Below, piece by piece: positions 1 to 6,482 of a DNA stretch of 26,006 nucleotides (within the stretch, counting starts at the first letter, position 1; each line of letters starts with the position of its first letter). The position numbers were made by a program, and so were the translations under genes. The DNA is from DATAFO01 sp046728935 (GTDB taxonomy: Bacteria > Actinomycetota > Thermoleophilia > Solirubrobacterales > 70-9): assembly GCA_046728935.1 (NCBI GenBank), contig JBKPFS010000168.1:1-26006 (forward strand), read 5' to 3'. The notes beneath the pieces were generated by a model. That model made no database searches, was not told the DNA's origin, and saw only the letters and a list, made by a program, of their open reading frames with translations.

Positions 1-1
1 G

Positions 2-208
2 GTCGCAGGGCTCGCCGGCGGGATCGCGCTGACGCGGGACGGTCGCCGGCGCAAGGTGCTCGGCGTGTCGATCCCCGGCACCCGCCGCAGCGGCGACACC
101 GCCAAGGCGCTCGGCACCGTGGCGAAGGAGCTCGCGAAGACCGGGCAACGGGTCGGCCAGCTGACGGCGGAGGTGCGTCACGTCCGCGAGGAGGTGAACA
201 GGGACTAG
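2..208 (+). CDS. hypothetical protein, C-terminal 68 residues only
   Basis: The reading frame is open from the window edge to a TAG at 206-208. The visible tail begins with a glycine/alanine-rich segment that could be the end of a membrane helix. A basic stretch (RDGRRRK) follows, then a lysine- and glutamate-rich helix with LGTVAKELAKTG and ending VREEVNRD. I do not recognise the family. It lies on the same strand as the repeat-protein operon and ends about 90 nt before it, so it may belong to the same locus. The start lies outside the window. Confidence 0.6.
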   Translation, partial: VAGLAGGIALTRDGRRRKVLGVSIPGTRRSGDTAKALGTVAKELAKTGQRVGQLTAEVRHVREEVNRD

Positions 209-298
209 CGAGGGGCCCACGCGAGCGAGCGTTTGAAGCCCCAGGCCGGGGTATAAGACGAAGAGCCCCGTAGCGAGCGGTCCAGGGAAGGAGAAGGC

Positions 299-1261
299 AT
301 GGCAAGAGGGAGTTCCGGGCCCCGGTCCGGGAAGTCCGGGACGAAATCCCGAAGTTCGCGCTCCAAGAGCGCGGGCTCGCGTTCGAGCCGTGGGTCGACG
401 CGCTCTAACCGCAGCTCGCGGTCCGGCCGCAGCGACGGCCGAGCCTCGTCGAGCGCGAAGCGTTCGAAGCGGTCGCAGACGTCCAACAGCTCGAAGAGCT
501 CGAGCAAGAGCAAGCGCGCAAATCAGGACTTCCCGGACTACTCGATCGTTGATCCGGAGGAGATCGAGGAGGCGGTCGACGTCTACGTCAATGCGCCTGT
601 CGTCAAGGTCGACGAGATCAAGTTCGAGCTGGATGACCTAAGGGCCCACCTCGCCGTGCTCGCCGAAGCCGGCCACTTCGTCCAGCTCAACGCCGGCGTC
701 GCAGCGCGACTCGGCAAGGTCGAGCTCGACATTCAGGGCGTCGAGACGCAGGCCCTCCTGGAGGTCCGTCTGGAGAACGTCACCAGGATCCTCGGGCGCG
801 TCCTCACGACCCTCGACCGCAACCCGAAGCTGCTTCAGAGCGTCGGCGAGGCCCTCGGCGATGTCGGCACTGGAGCCCACGGTCTGCTGGGGGACACCGG
901 CGACGTGCTGAAGAGCGCCGGGAAGGGAGCCGAGAGCGCCGTGCAGGACGTAGGCCGGGGCGCCGGAAGGGGGGTTGCGGGGATAGGCCGGGGCGCCGAG
1001 CAGGGGGTGGAAGGCCTCGGCCAGGGCGCCCAGCAGGGCGTCGAAGGCCTGGGCCAGGGCGCCCAGCAGGGCGTGCAAGGCCTGGGCCAGGGCGCCGAGC
1101 AGGGGGTGGAAGGCCTCGGCCAGGGCGCCCAACAGGGCGTCGCAGGCGTCGGTCAGGGTGCCCAGGAGGGCGTCGAGGGCCTCGGTCAGGGCGCCCAGCA
1201 GGGGCTCGCGAGTCTTGGGCCGGGCGGCCAGCAGGGTGGCGCTCGCCAGAGCCGCGGATGA
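299..1261 (+). CDS. repeat protein with Ser/Arg/Lys-rich head, conserved core and 11-residue tandem repeats
   Basis: This 320-residue protein has three parts. Residues 1-75 are almost entirely Ser, Arg, Lys and Gly, so probably disordered and nucleic-acid or surface binding. Residues ~80-200 form a conserved core (VDEIKFELDDLRAHLAV, LDIQGVETQALLEV, TLDRNPKLL) shared with the next gene. Residues ~208-306 are about nine tandem 11-residue repeats of the type GQGAQQGVEGL. Eleven-residue periodicity is known from amphipathic helices that coat lipid or hydrophobic surfaces (synuclein, LEA proteins); that comparison is inference. The ATG is preceded by AAGGAGAAGG, a good ribosome site, and a TATAAG at 252-257 could be a -10. 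The gene ends 10 nt before the paralogue, suggesting an operon. Function unknown. Confidence 0.82.
   Translation: MARGSSGPRSGKSGTKSRSSRSKSAGSRSSRGSTRSNRSSRSGRSDGRASSSAKRSKRSQTSNSSKSSSKSKRANQDFPDYSIVDPEEIEEAVDVYVNAPVVKVDEIKFELDDLRAHLAVLAEAGHFVQLNAGVAARLGKVELDIQGVETQALLEVRLENVTRILGRVLTTLDRNPKLLQSVGEALGDVGTGAHGLLGDTGDVLKSAGKGAESAVQDVGRGAGRGVAGIGRGAEQGVEGLGQGAQQGVEGLGQGAQQGVQGLGQGAEQGVEGLGQGAQQGVAGVGQGAQEGVEGLGQGAQQGLASLGPGGQQGGARQSRG
920..1216 (+). repeat. 33-bp in-frame tandem repeat, about 9 copies
   Basis: Nine imperfect 33-bp units encode 11-residue repeats of the form G-x-G-A-x-x-G-V-x-x-L/V/I. The central units are nearly identical at DNA level (for example around GGCCTGGGCCAGGGCGCC), so slippage and copy-number change are likely. 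The outer units are more diverged. Confidence 0.85.
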
Positions 1262-1271
1262 GGAATTGCTG

Positions 1272-2555
1272 ATGGCTCAGAAGACGACGAAATCGCAGCG
1301 CTCGGGCGGGCGTCGCGGCCAAAACGCGTCGTCCCGCAACGGGAAGGGCAGCGCCCAAAGCGGCGGCGACAAGCGGCCCGCGCTCGAGGCGATGCGCCAG
1401 GACACCGATGCGGATCGCGAGTATCGGCAGTACGTTCGGCGTGAGGAGCAGGATCGCGCGGGCCCGCCGGATGTCCTGCTGGATGTCCCTGAGCTCAAGG
1501 TCGACCTAATCCACTTCGAGCTCGACGACCTCGACGCTCACGTCGCCGTCAAGGCGCAGGTGCTCAACCTGGTCAAGCTCACCGTCGGCGTCGACGTCCA
1601 CCTCAGCAGGGTCAAGCTCGATATCAAGGGTGTCGAGGCCGAGCTGGTCATGAAGGCACACCTCGAGCACGTCGCCGCCCTCGTCGACCGCCTCATGACA
1701 AGCCTGGATCGCAACCCCGAGCTCGTCGACGGACTCAGTCGGGCCGTCTCCGAGATCGGCCAGGGCGCGGGCGAGGCGGTGGACGAGACGGGCGACGCCG
1801 CCAAGGACGTCGGGAAGGGCGCCGAGGGGGCGCTGAAGGACGTCGGGAAGGGCGCCGGTCAGGCCGTCGGCGACGTCGGCGAGGGTGCTGGCCAGGCCGT
1901 CGGCGACGTCGGCCAGGGCGCCGGCCAAGCCGTCGGCGACGTCGGCCAGGGCGCGGGCCAGGCCGTCGGCGACGTGGGGCAGGGCGCCGGCCAAGCCGTC
2001 GGGGATGTGGGGCAGGGCGCCGGGCAGGCCGTCGGCGACGTCGGCCAGGGCGCCGGCCAGGCCGCGGGTAACCTCGATCAGCTTGTCGGCGGCGTGGGCC
2101 AGACCGTCGGGCAGGCCGGCCAGGGCGCGGGACAGGCGTTCGGCGGCCTCGGCCAGGGCGCCGGCGAGGGCGGTCAGGGCGGACAAGCGCTCGGCGGCCC
2201 TGGTGAGGGCGCCGGACAGGCGCTTGGGCAACCCGGCGGCAACGCGCAGCCGCAGCCAGATGGCCAGGGACAGGCGGGCAGGCCCGGGGCAGTGGCCAAG
2301 CAGGTCGCGAAGATGGTGGCCCGCGAGATCGGGCATGCCGCCTCGGACGAGGCAAAGGACCTCGGCCTTGCCGCGACGCGGAAGGTGCGCGAGCTGGGCG
2401 AGCGTCGCGAGCACCGGCGCGCCGAGAAACACAACGCCACCGAGGCAGCCGTCCGTCTAGCTGACGAGCTCGGCATCGATGTCGCCGACCTCGAGGGCAC
2501 GGGCAGCGACGGCCGCGTCACTGTGAACGACGTCCGGAAGGCGCACGAAGCGTGA
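1272..2555 (+). CDS. repeat protein paralogue ending in an E3-binding-like domain
   Basis: This 427-residue protein is a paralogue of the preceding one. A basic, Gly/Ser-rich head covers ~1-35, and the same core follows at ~70-175 (LKVDLIHFELDDLDAHVAV, LDIKGVEAELVMKAH, SLDRNPELV). Eight tight repeats GQGAGQAVGDV occupy ~181-268, then looser Gly/Gln-rich repeats. The tail (~300-427) contains a helical basic stretch and ends TEAAVRLADELGIDVADLEG followed by TGSDGRVTVNDV. That closely fits the peripheral-subunit (E3)-binding domain of 2-oxoacid dehydrogenase E2 proteins, although no lipoyl or acyltransferase domain is present. I chose ATG 1272 because AGGA lies 7 nt upstream and it keeps the gene clear of its neighbour. 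The stop overlaps the next start in GTGA. Confidence 0.82.
   Translation: MAQKTTKSQRSGGRRGQNASSRNGKGSAQSGGDKRPALEAMRQDTDADREYRQYVRREEQDRAGPPDVLLDVPELKVDLIHFELDDLDAHVAVKAQVLNLVKLTVGVDVHLSRVKLDIKGVEAELVMKAHLEHVAALVDRLMTSLDRNPELVDGLSRAVSEIGQGAGEAVDETGDAAKDVGKGAEGALKDVGKGAGQAVGDVGEGAGQAVGDVGQGAGQAVGDVGQGAGQAVGDVGQGAGQAVGDVGQGAGQAVGDVGQGAGQAAGNLDQLVGGVGQTVGQAGQGAGQAFGGLGQGAGEGGQGGQALGGPGEGAGQALGQPGGNAQPQPDGQGQAGRPGAVAKQVAKMVAREIGHAASDEAKDLGLAATRKVRELGERREHRRAEKHNATEAAVRLADELGIDVADLEGTGSDGRVTVNDVRKAHEA
1812..2075 (+). repeat. 33-bp in-frame tandem repeat, 8 copies
   Basis: Eight consecutive 33-bp units encode G-(K/E/Q)-GAGQAVGDV; the first (GKGAEGALKDV) and last (GQGAGQAAGNL) are diverged. The middle four units encode identical 11-mers with only a few synonymous changes, indicating recent expansion. 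More degenerate units continue to about 2260. Confidence 0.88.
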
Positions 2556-2779
2556 CGGAGCGAGAGCCGGATGTCGAGATCAGCGCGGCGGTCCGGGCCG
2601 ACGAGCTGCGCTTCGAGCGGAAGCCGAAGGTCGACGTCGTCGCGTATGCCGATTCGCCGGCCGACGCCGAGTCTGCGTCCGAGCGCGAGAATCTGCCCGA
2701 GGAGCTGGAGGAGGGGGTCACCTACCGCGACTTCGCGGTCCGGTGGCGGGTCGCGGCGCGTCTCAAGGATCCCGACTGA
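2552..2779 (+). CDS. small acidic hypothetical protein
   Basis: This 75-residue protein starts at a GTG overlapping the TGA of the repeat protein by four bases (GTGA), so translation is probably coupled. It is strongly charged, with an acidic centre (ADSPADAESASERENLPEEL) and no membrane segment or cysteine. The end, YRDFAVRWRVAARLKDPD, could form a short amphipathic helix. I do not recognise it. Its place as third gene of the operon suggests it works with the two repeat proteins. Confidence 0.65.
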   Translation: MTEREPDVEISAAVRADELRFERKPKVDVVAYADSPADAESASERENLPEELEEGVTYRDFAVRWRVAARLKDPD

Positions 2780-2810
2780 GAGCGGCCCACAGGCGGCGTC
2801 GGTGAGGCTG

Positions 2811-2841
2811 TAGTCGCCGGACCGACCGGCGCCGGCGACTA
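2811..2841 (+). terminator. hairpin at the end of the repeat-protein operon
   Basis: A perfect 10-bp stem (TAGTCGCCGG, 2811-2820, with CCGGCGACTA, 2832-2841) encloses an 11-nt loop, 32 nt after the last stop codon. No T-tract follows. The distal arm runs into the left direct repeat of the IS element. Confidence 0.5.
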
Positions 2842-2844
2842 GAT
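2837..2844. repeat. left target-site duplication of the IS element
   Basis: GACTAGAT here is repeated exactly at 4016-4023, and both copies directly abut the inverted-repeat ends. The CTAG core is a target reported for IS481-family elements. Confidence 0.72.
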
Positions 2845-2878
2845 CGTCCTAACCCCGAGATGTGAAGACAGCTCGGGC

Positions 2879-3871
2879 TCATCTCACCGTTCCCGTCTTG
2901 CGGGCGCCGAAGACGATATCCGCCGGCACCCGGCCCTTGGTCAGGCGGCCGGTGTGGGCACGATCGGTGTTGTAGTAGGCGAGGTACTCGTCGAGGTCGC
3001 GCTCAAGCGCTGTGATCTTCGGCGCCAGCGAGCGACTGAACGCTGGCCGCCAGCACTCCTCGAGGATCGTCAGCTGGGCGCGCTCGGCGCAGCCGTTTGA
3101 GTTCGGGCGCCCGGCCTTGATCCGCCTGTGGATGGCACCCTCGCCCTCGACCGCGTCTCCGAACAGCTTCGCGCGGAACTCCGAGCCATTGTCTGAGGTC
3201 ACCTCCCGAAGCCTCCAGCCGGCGGCCCGAAGCTCGGCGGCGACCAGGTGGCAGAGCTCGGCCGTGCGCCGCGCCGAGGGGTTTCGCTCTTCGGAGCGAA
3301 GGAACGCCCAGACGTAGGCGGAGGCGACGTCGATCGCCGTGTATTGCCAGACGACGCCCTTGGAGCCAGCCAGGCGACCGACGTAAAAGCAGTCCATCTG
3401 CACCTTCTCGCCGGGCTCGGATGCGTCGATGTGCAGCTCTTTCGGCTCCATCTCGGGCTTGCGCTCGTAGGGGTCGGCGTGGCGGGCGATGAGCGCGTGG
3501 CGCTTGGAGCGGGTGTTGAGGTTGAAGCGCCGAAGGACCCGCCAGACGCCGTGCTCGGAGACCTCGACCCCGCCCCACCTCGGACGAACGAGTTCGGCGG
3601 AGATCCGCCGCGGGCCGAAGCCCGGATGGCCGAGGGCGAAGGCGAGGATCCGAAACTCCAGGTGGGGGCCGATCTGGTTCGGCATCCGCGGCGCCCGGCG
3701 CTCTCTCACTCTGAGGCCGTCGAGGCCGTAGCGCTCGAGCTTTCGCTTCCAGACGTAGTAGGTCGAGCGAGCGACCCCCATCTGGCGGCAGGCCTCGCTC
3801 ACCGAGCCCAGCTCCTCGGCCAGCGTGAACAGCCGCAGGCGGTAGCCGAAGAGCACGTCATCATGCGTCAT
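2879..3871 (-). CDS. IS481-family DDE transposase
   Basis: This 330-residue protein has an N-terminal helix-turn-helix (~16-45: GSVSEACRQMGVARSTYYVW). A second linker/HTH region follows (~70-115: HPGFGPRRISAELVRP), then an rve-type integrase core. The acidic triad is readable: Asp in VQMDCFYVG, Asp in TSDNGSEF, and Glu in SNGCAERAQLTI. The C-terminus, LAYYNTDRAHTGRLTKGRVP, is typical of IS481/IS3-group transposases. The length is normal for IS481, and it is a single frame with no programmed frameshift as in IS3. AAGGAGG lies 6 nt before the ATG. No damage is visible, so it could be active. Confidence 0.88.
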   Translation of the reverse strand: MTHDDVLFGYRLRLFTLAEELGSVSEACRQMGVARSTYYVWKRKLERYGLDGLRVRERRAPRMPNQIGPHLEFRILAFALGHPGFGPRRISAELVRPRWGGVEVSEHGVWRVLRRFNLNTRSKRHALIARHADPYERKPEMEPKELHIDASEPGEKVQMDCFYVGRLAGSKGVVWQYTAIDVASAYVWAFLRSEERNPSARRTAELCHLVAAELRAAGWRLREVTSDNGSEFRAKLFGDAVEGEGAIHRRIKAGRPNSNGCAERAQLTILEECWRPAFSRSLAPKITALERDLDEYLAYYNTDRAHTGRLTKGRVPADIVFGARKTGTVR

Positions 3872-3927
3872 CCGCGCCTCCTTCGAGGTCGGTTTTCTTG
3901 GTCGACGACGGATCCTGAGAAGGCGCG

Positions 3928-3959
3928 CGGACGCCCCGGCCAGCTGGCCGGGGCGTCCG
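3928..3959. repeat. 32-bp perfect palindrome in the transposase leader
   Basis: Positions 3928-3959 form an uninterrupted self-complementary sequence centred on AGCT (3942-3945). It lies inside the IS, between its right inverted repeat and the transposase start 56 nt away. No T-run follows on either strand. It could form a strong hairpin in the transposase leader or in any read-through transcript entering the IS. Confidence 0.8.
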
Positions 3960-4015
3960 ACTTCAAAGGCTCGCGATGGAAGTCGAGGGTGTCTCGATTA
4001 CTTGGGTTTAGTCCG

Positions 4016-4023
4016 GACTAGAT
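4016..4023. repeat. right target-site duplication of the IS element
   Basis: An exact copy of GACTAGAT, also found at 2837-2844, abuts the right inverted repeat, which ends at 4015. Confidence 0.72.
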
Positions 4024-4024
4024 T
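4019..4024 (+). promoter_or_regulatory. leaderless-type -10 box of the kinase remnant
   Basis: TAGATT lies 6 nt before ATG 4031, the spacing of a leaderless promoter. The IS boundary at 4015/4016 removes whatever -35 region was originally upstream, so the promoter has probably been decapitated or rewired. Confidence 0.35.
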
Positions 4025-4030
4025 GCGCCG

Positions 4031-4142
4031 ATGATCCTCTGCCTGGGGGAGGCGCTGGGATGCCGCGCGAGCGGGCGCGGCGTTCGGCCCGGCGCTCGAG
4101 GCGTCGGCCGAGGCCTGCACCCGCTGGAGCGCGCTCGCCTAA
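4031..4142 (+). pseudogene. remnant of a PfkB-family sugar kinase (first and last codons only)
   Basis: ATG 4031 begins MILCLGEAL, the standard opening of fructokinase/ribokinase-like (PfkB) proteins, where it is normally followed by VDL. Here the sequence changes abruptly. From about 4056, in another frame, it reads WDAARAGAAFGPALEASAEA and then CTRWSALA to a TAA at 4140-4142. This resembles the C-terminal helix that ends PfkB kinases. The simplest reading is a large internal deletion, joining near 4050-4058, that removed roughly 270 codons. The remnant sits directly beside the IS insertion site. No ribosome site precedes the ATG. The two ends are short, so the assignment is inference. Confidence 0.5.
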
Positions 4143-4146
4143 CCGC

Positions 4147-4923
4147 TCAGACGGACCGCTGGTAGGTCCGGAACGCCTGCACCGCGAAGAACAGCGTCGC
4201 GGCGAGGAAGGCGGCCAGGAAGGCCGCGCGCGAGCCGATCAGGCCCCAGTCGGGCGACGCCGTGAGCGCCTCGCGGCCGGCCTCGACCGCCCAGTTCACG
4301 GGGTTGAACCCCGACGCGGTTTGCATCCAGTCCGGCATCAGGTCCTTCTGCATGAAGGTCACCGAGACGAACGAGAGCGGCAGCATCAGGAACTGCATCA
4401 GGGCGATCAGCGTCTCCTCGCGGCGCGACAGCAGGGCGAGCCCGTTGGAGAGGGCGCCGAACGACCCGCCGAGCAGGATCGCGATGCCCATCAGCACCAC
4501 GACCCCGCCGACGCCGTTTGAGAAGTCCGCCCCGGTGGCGATCGCAAGGCCGACGATGATCACCGTCTGGAGCACGATCTGAAGCGCGGCCTGCACCAGC
4601 CGGCCGGTGATCAGGGACGTGCGCCGCACCGGCGAGACCAGGAAGCGGTCGACGACGCCGCGCTCCAGGTCCTCGATCATCGGCATCCCGCTCCAGCCCG
4701 AGGTGAAGAACGCGGTCATCATCACCACCCCCGGCGCGAGGAACTGGATGTAGTCCTCCGAGCCGAAGCCGGGAATGTCGGTGACGGTCTGGAACAGCGC
4801 CCCGAAGAGCAGCAGCCAGATCACCGGCTGGACCAGGTTGACGAAGATCCACCACGGCTGGCGCAGCAGCTCCATCACGTGCCGGACGGTCATGTGCCTC
4901 GTGTCGGCGAGTGCGCGCATCAT
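4147..4923 (-). CDS. ABC-2 type multidrug transporter permease (DrrB-like)
   Basis: This 258-residue membrane protein has about six hydrophobic segments, starting with WWIFVNLVQPVIWLLLFGAL. Others include FLAPGVVMMTAFFTSGWSG, LQIVLQTVIIVGLAIATGA and LIGSRAAFLAAFLAATLFFA. It has the ABC-2 architecture of the DrrB/NodJ group, including an extracytoplasmic loop before the last helix (LMPDWMQTASGFNPVNWAVE). It would form the export channel for the ATPase encoded just upstream. The ATG overlaps the ATPase stop (ATGA), implying coupled translation. A second in-frame ATG follows immediately. The substrate is probably a drug or lipid but cannot be told from sequence. Confidence 0.88.
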   Translation of the reverse strand: MMRALADTRHMTVRHVMELLRQPWWIFVNLVQPVIWLLLFGALFQTVTDIPGFGSEDYIQFLAPGVVMMTAFFTSGWSGMPMIEDLERGVVDRFLVSPVRRTSLITGRLVQAALQIVLQTVIIVGLAIATGADFSNGVGGVVVLMGIAILLGGSFGALSNGLALLSRREETLIALMQFLMLPLSFVSVTFMQKDLMPDWMQTASGFNPVNWAVEAGREALTASPDWGLIGSRAAFLAAFLAATLFFAVQAFRTYQRSV

Positions 4924-5906
4924 CGGGATTCCTCCTTGGTCTCTGCTTGGGTTTCGCTTTCGGCCTCAGCGGAACTGAACGTGCGCCCGGCGTGGCGCAG
5001 GTAGACGTCGTCGAGCGACGGACGGGCCACGGTCACCGAGGCGACCGGGACGCCGCGCGCCTCGAGCGCCGCCAGCACCGCCGGGACGGCCCGCGCGCCG
5101 TCGTCGGCGCGGGCGTGGAGGGCGCTGCCGTTGACCACGACCTCCCGCACGGCCTCGACCTGCTCGAGCGCGTGACCCACGGCGCCGTCGGTCCAGCCCT
5201 CGAGCTCGACGTGGATCGCGTCGCCGCGCAGCTCGCGCTTCAGCTCGTCGGGCGTGCCCTCGGCGACGACCCTGCCGCGGTCGACGATCGCCAGCCTGGC
5301 GGCCAGCCTGTCGGCCTCCTCCAGGTAGTGGGTCGTCAGCAGCACGGTGAGCCCCTCGCCGGTGAGGCGCGAGATCTCCTCCCACATCTCCGCCCGCACC
5401 TCGGGATCGAGGCCGGTCGTCGGCTCGTCCAGGAAGAGCACCTTCGGGTCATGGACGAGCGCCATGGCGACATCGAGCCGGCGATGCATCCCGCCCGAGA
5501 AGGTGCGGACCAGTCGATCAGCCGCGTCGGCGAGCCCGAACTGCTCGAGCAGCGAGTCGATCCGCCGCTCCAGCTCGGTGCCGCCCAGCCCGTGGACCTG
5601 GCCCTGGAGCCTCAGGTTCTCGCGCGCGGTCGCCTGGATGTCCAGGCCGCCCTCCTGGGAGACGACGCCGATCGCCTGGCGCACCCTTGCGGCCTCGTCG
5701 AGCACGCCGAAGCCGCCGACGCTGGCCGCGCCCGAGTCCGGGCGCGAGAGCGTGGTCAGGATCTTCACGGTGGTCGACTTGCCGGCGCCGTTGGGGCCCA
5801 GGAGGCCGAACACGGTTCCCTCCTCGACCGAGAACGAGAGGCCGTCGAGCGCGCGAACGTCGCCCGGATAGGTCTTGGTCAGGTCGCTTGCCTCTATCGC
5901 TTGCAT
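4920..5906 (-). CDS. ABC transporter ATP-binding protein (DrrA-like)
   Basis: This 328-residue ATPase has all canonical motifs: Walker A GPNGAGKST (~37-45), Q-loop VVSQEGG, signature FSGGM, Walker B VLFLDEPTTGLDP and the switch histidine in LLTTHYLEEADRLA. The C-terminal ~80 residues form the DrrA-type extension (DDVYLRHAGRTF), fitting daunorubicin-resistance-like exporters. GGAGG lies about 9 nt before the ATG. The gene forms a two-gene operon with the permease and is transcribed away from the MarR regulator, with an inverted repeat in the shared intergenic region, so MarR repression is likely. Confidence 0.92.
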   Translation of the reverse strand: MQAIEASDLTKTYPGDVRALDGLSFSVEEGTVFGLLGPNGAGKSTTVKILTTLSRPDSGAASVGGFGVLDEAARVRQAIGVVSQEGGLDIQATARENLRLQGQVHGLGGTELERRIDSLLEQFGLADAADRLVRTFSGGMHRRLDVAMALVHDPKVLFLDEPTTGLDPEVRAEMWEEISRLTGEGLTVLLTTHYLEEADRLAARLAIVDRGRVVAEGTPDELKRELRGDAIHVELEGWTDGAVGHALEQVEAVREVVVNGSALHARADDGARAVPAVLAALEARGVPVASVTVARPSLDDVYLRHAGRTFSSAEAESETQAETKEESR

Positions 5907-5941
5907 GTGGACTTGCCTCCGCTGGGGTGTAGACTCTTCTT

Positions 5942-5967
5942 AAGACACAAGTATCTTAGCAACTAAG
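5942..5967. promoter_or_regulatory. divergent promoter and MarR-type operator
   Basis: Two overlapping inverted repeats occupy the gap between the exporter and the MarR gene. AAGACAC-AA-GTATCTT (5942-5957) is symmetric at all but one pair. CTTAG-CAA-CTAAG (5955-5967) is a perfect 5-bp inverted repeat of the size and A/T-rich style bound by MarR dimers. Candidate -10 boxes overlap them on both strands (TATCTT at 5952-5957 on plus, TAAGAT at 5958-5953 on minus). One bound repressor could therefore shut both promoters. Confidence 0.6.
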
Positions 5968-5975
5968 CATCTTTG

Positions 5976-6470
5976 ATGTCGAGAGAGGATACGACCACCA
6001 TCGAGACGCGACAGACCAAGGCCAAACTGATCGAGCAGCTCATGGAGCAGTTCAGAATCAGCGGCATCCAGGACAACGCGTTCGACGACGCCACCGCGGA
6101 GCGGCTGGGGGTCAATCGAACGGACCTCAACTGCATCGACATCATTGAGCGCAGCGGCGGCGTCACCGCCGGGGAGCTCGCGAGGGAGGCGGGCCTCACC
6201 ACCGGTGCCGTGACCGCCGTGATCGATCGGCTCGAGCGCGCCGGCTACGCGCGCCGGGTCCGAGACGACGAGGACCGCCGGCGGGTGACCGTCGAGGTAA
6301 CCGCGAAGCTCGAGCGGGAGGCCGCGAAGGTCTACGGGCCGATGACGGAGGAGTGGCTGGCCGTGTTCAATCGCGCCACCGCCGAGCAGCTCGCCGCCAT
6401 GCTCGAGCTCATGCGCGCGGGCAACGCCGTCAAGCCGCGGTACATTGAGCGCGTGCGCCGGGGGGAGTAG
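5976..6470 (+). CDS. MarR-family transcriptional regulator
   Basis: This ~164-residue winged-helix protein has the recognition region GGVTAGELAREAGLTTGAVT (~60-80). The MarR wing signature follows: VIDRLERAGYARRVRDDEDR and RRVTVEVT. Helical N- and C-terminal dimerisation segments flank it. It is divergent from the DrrAB-type exporter and is presumably its ligand-responsive repressor. A TTG at 5973 precedes the ATG at 5976, which I prefer. No ribosome site precedes it, and the leader would be only about 12 nt if TATCTT (5952-5957) is the -10. Confidence 0.88.
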   Translation: MSREDTTTIETRQTKAKLIEQLMEQFRISGIQDNAFDDATAERLGVNRTDLNCIDIIERSGGVTAGELAREAGLTTGAVTAVIDRLERAGYARRVRDDEDRRRVTVEVTAKLEREAAKVYGPMTEEWLAVFNRATAEQLAAMLELMRAGNAVKPRYIERVRRGE

Positions 6471-6482
6471 GTTCCGCGGGTC

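Larger units (their letters stand above)
2845..4015 (-). mobile_element. IS481-like insertion sequence, apparently complete
   Basis: The 1171-bp element carries one transposase gene on the minus strand. Its ends are imperfect inverted repeats: CGTCCTAACCCCGAG (2845-2859) against CGGACTAAACCCAAG read on the minus strand from 4015, 11 of 15 matching. Weaker similarity continues inward to a shared AGACA. An 8-bp direct repeat GACTAGAT flanks both ends. The open transposase and matching direct repeats suggest a fairly recent insertion. Family placement rests on the transposase; a precise IS name needs an ISfinder search. Confidence 0.75.

Noticed and set aside
1812..2075. Regular 33-bp repeats resembling a CRISPR array
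   Set aside because: The units are contiguous without spacers, stay in one reading frame and encode 11-residue protein repeats.
4009..4020. Perfect 12-bp palindrome TAGTCCGGACTA resembling a repressor operator
   Set aside because: It spans the IS/target junction (inverted-repeat end at 4015 plus direct repeat), so the symmetry is a by-product of the insertion.
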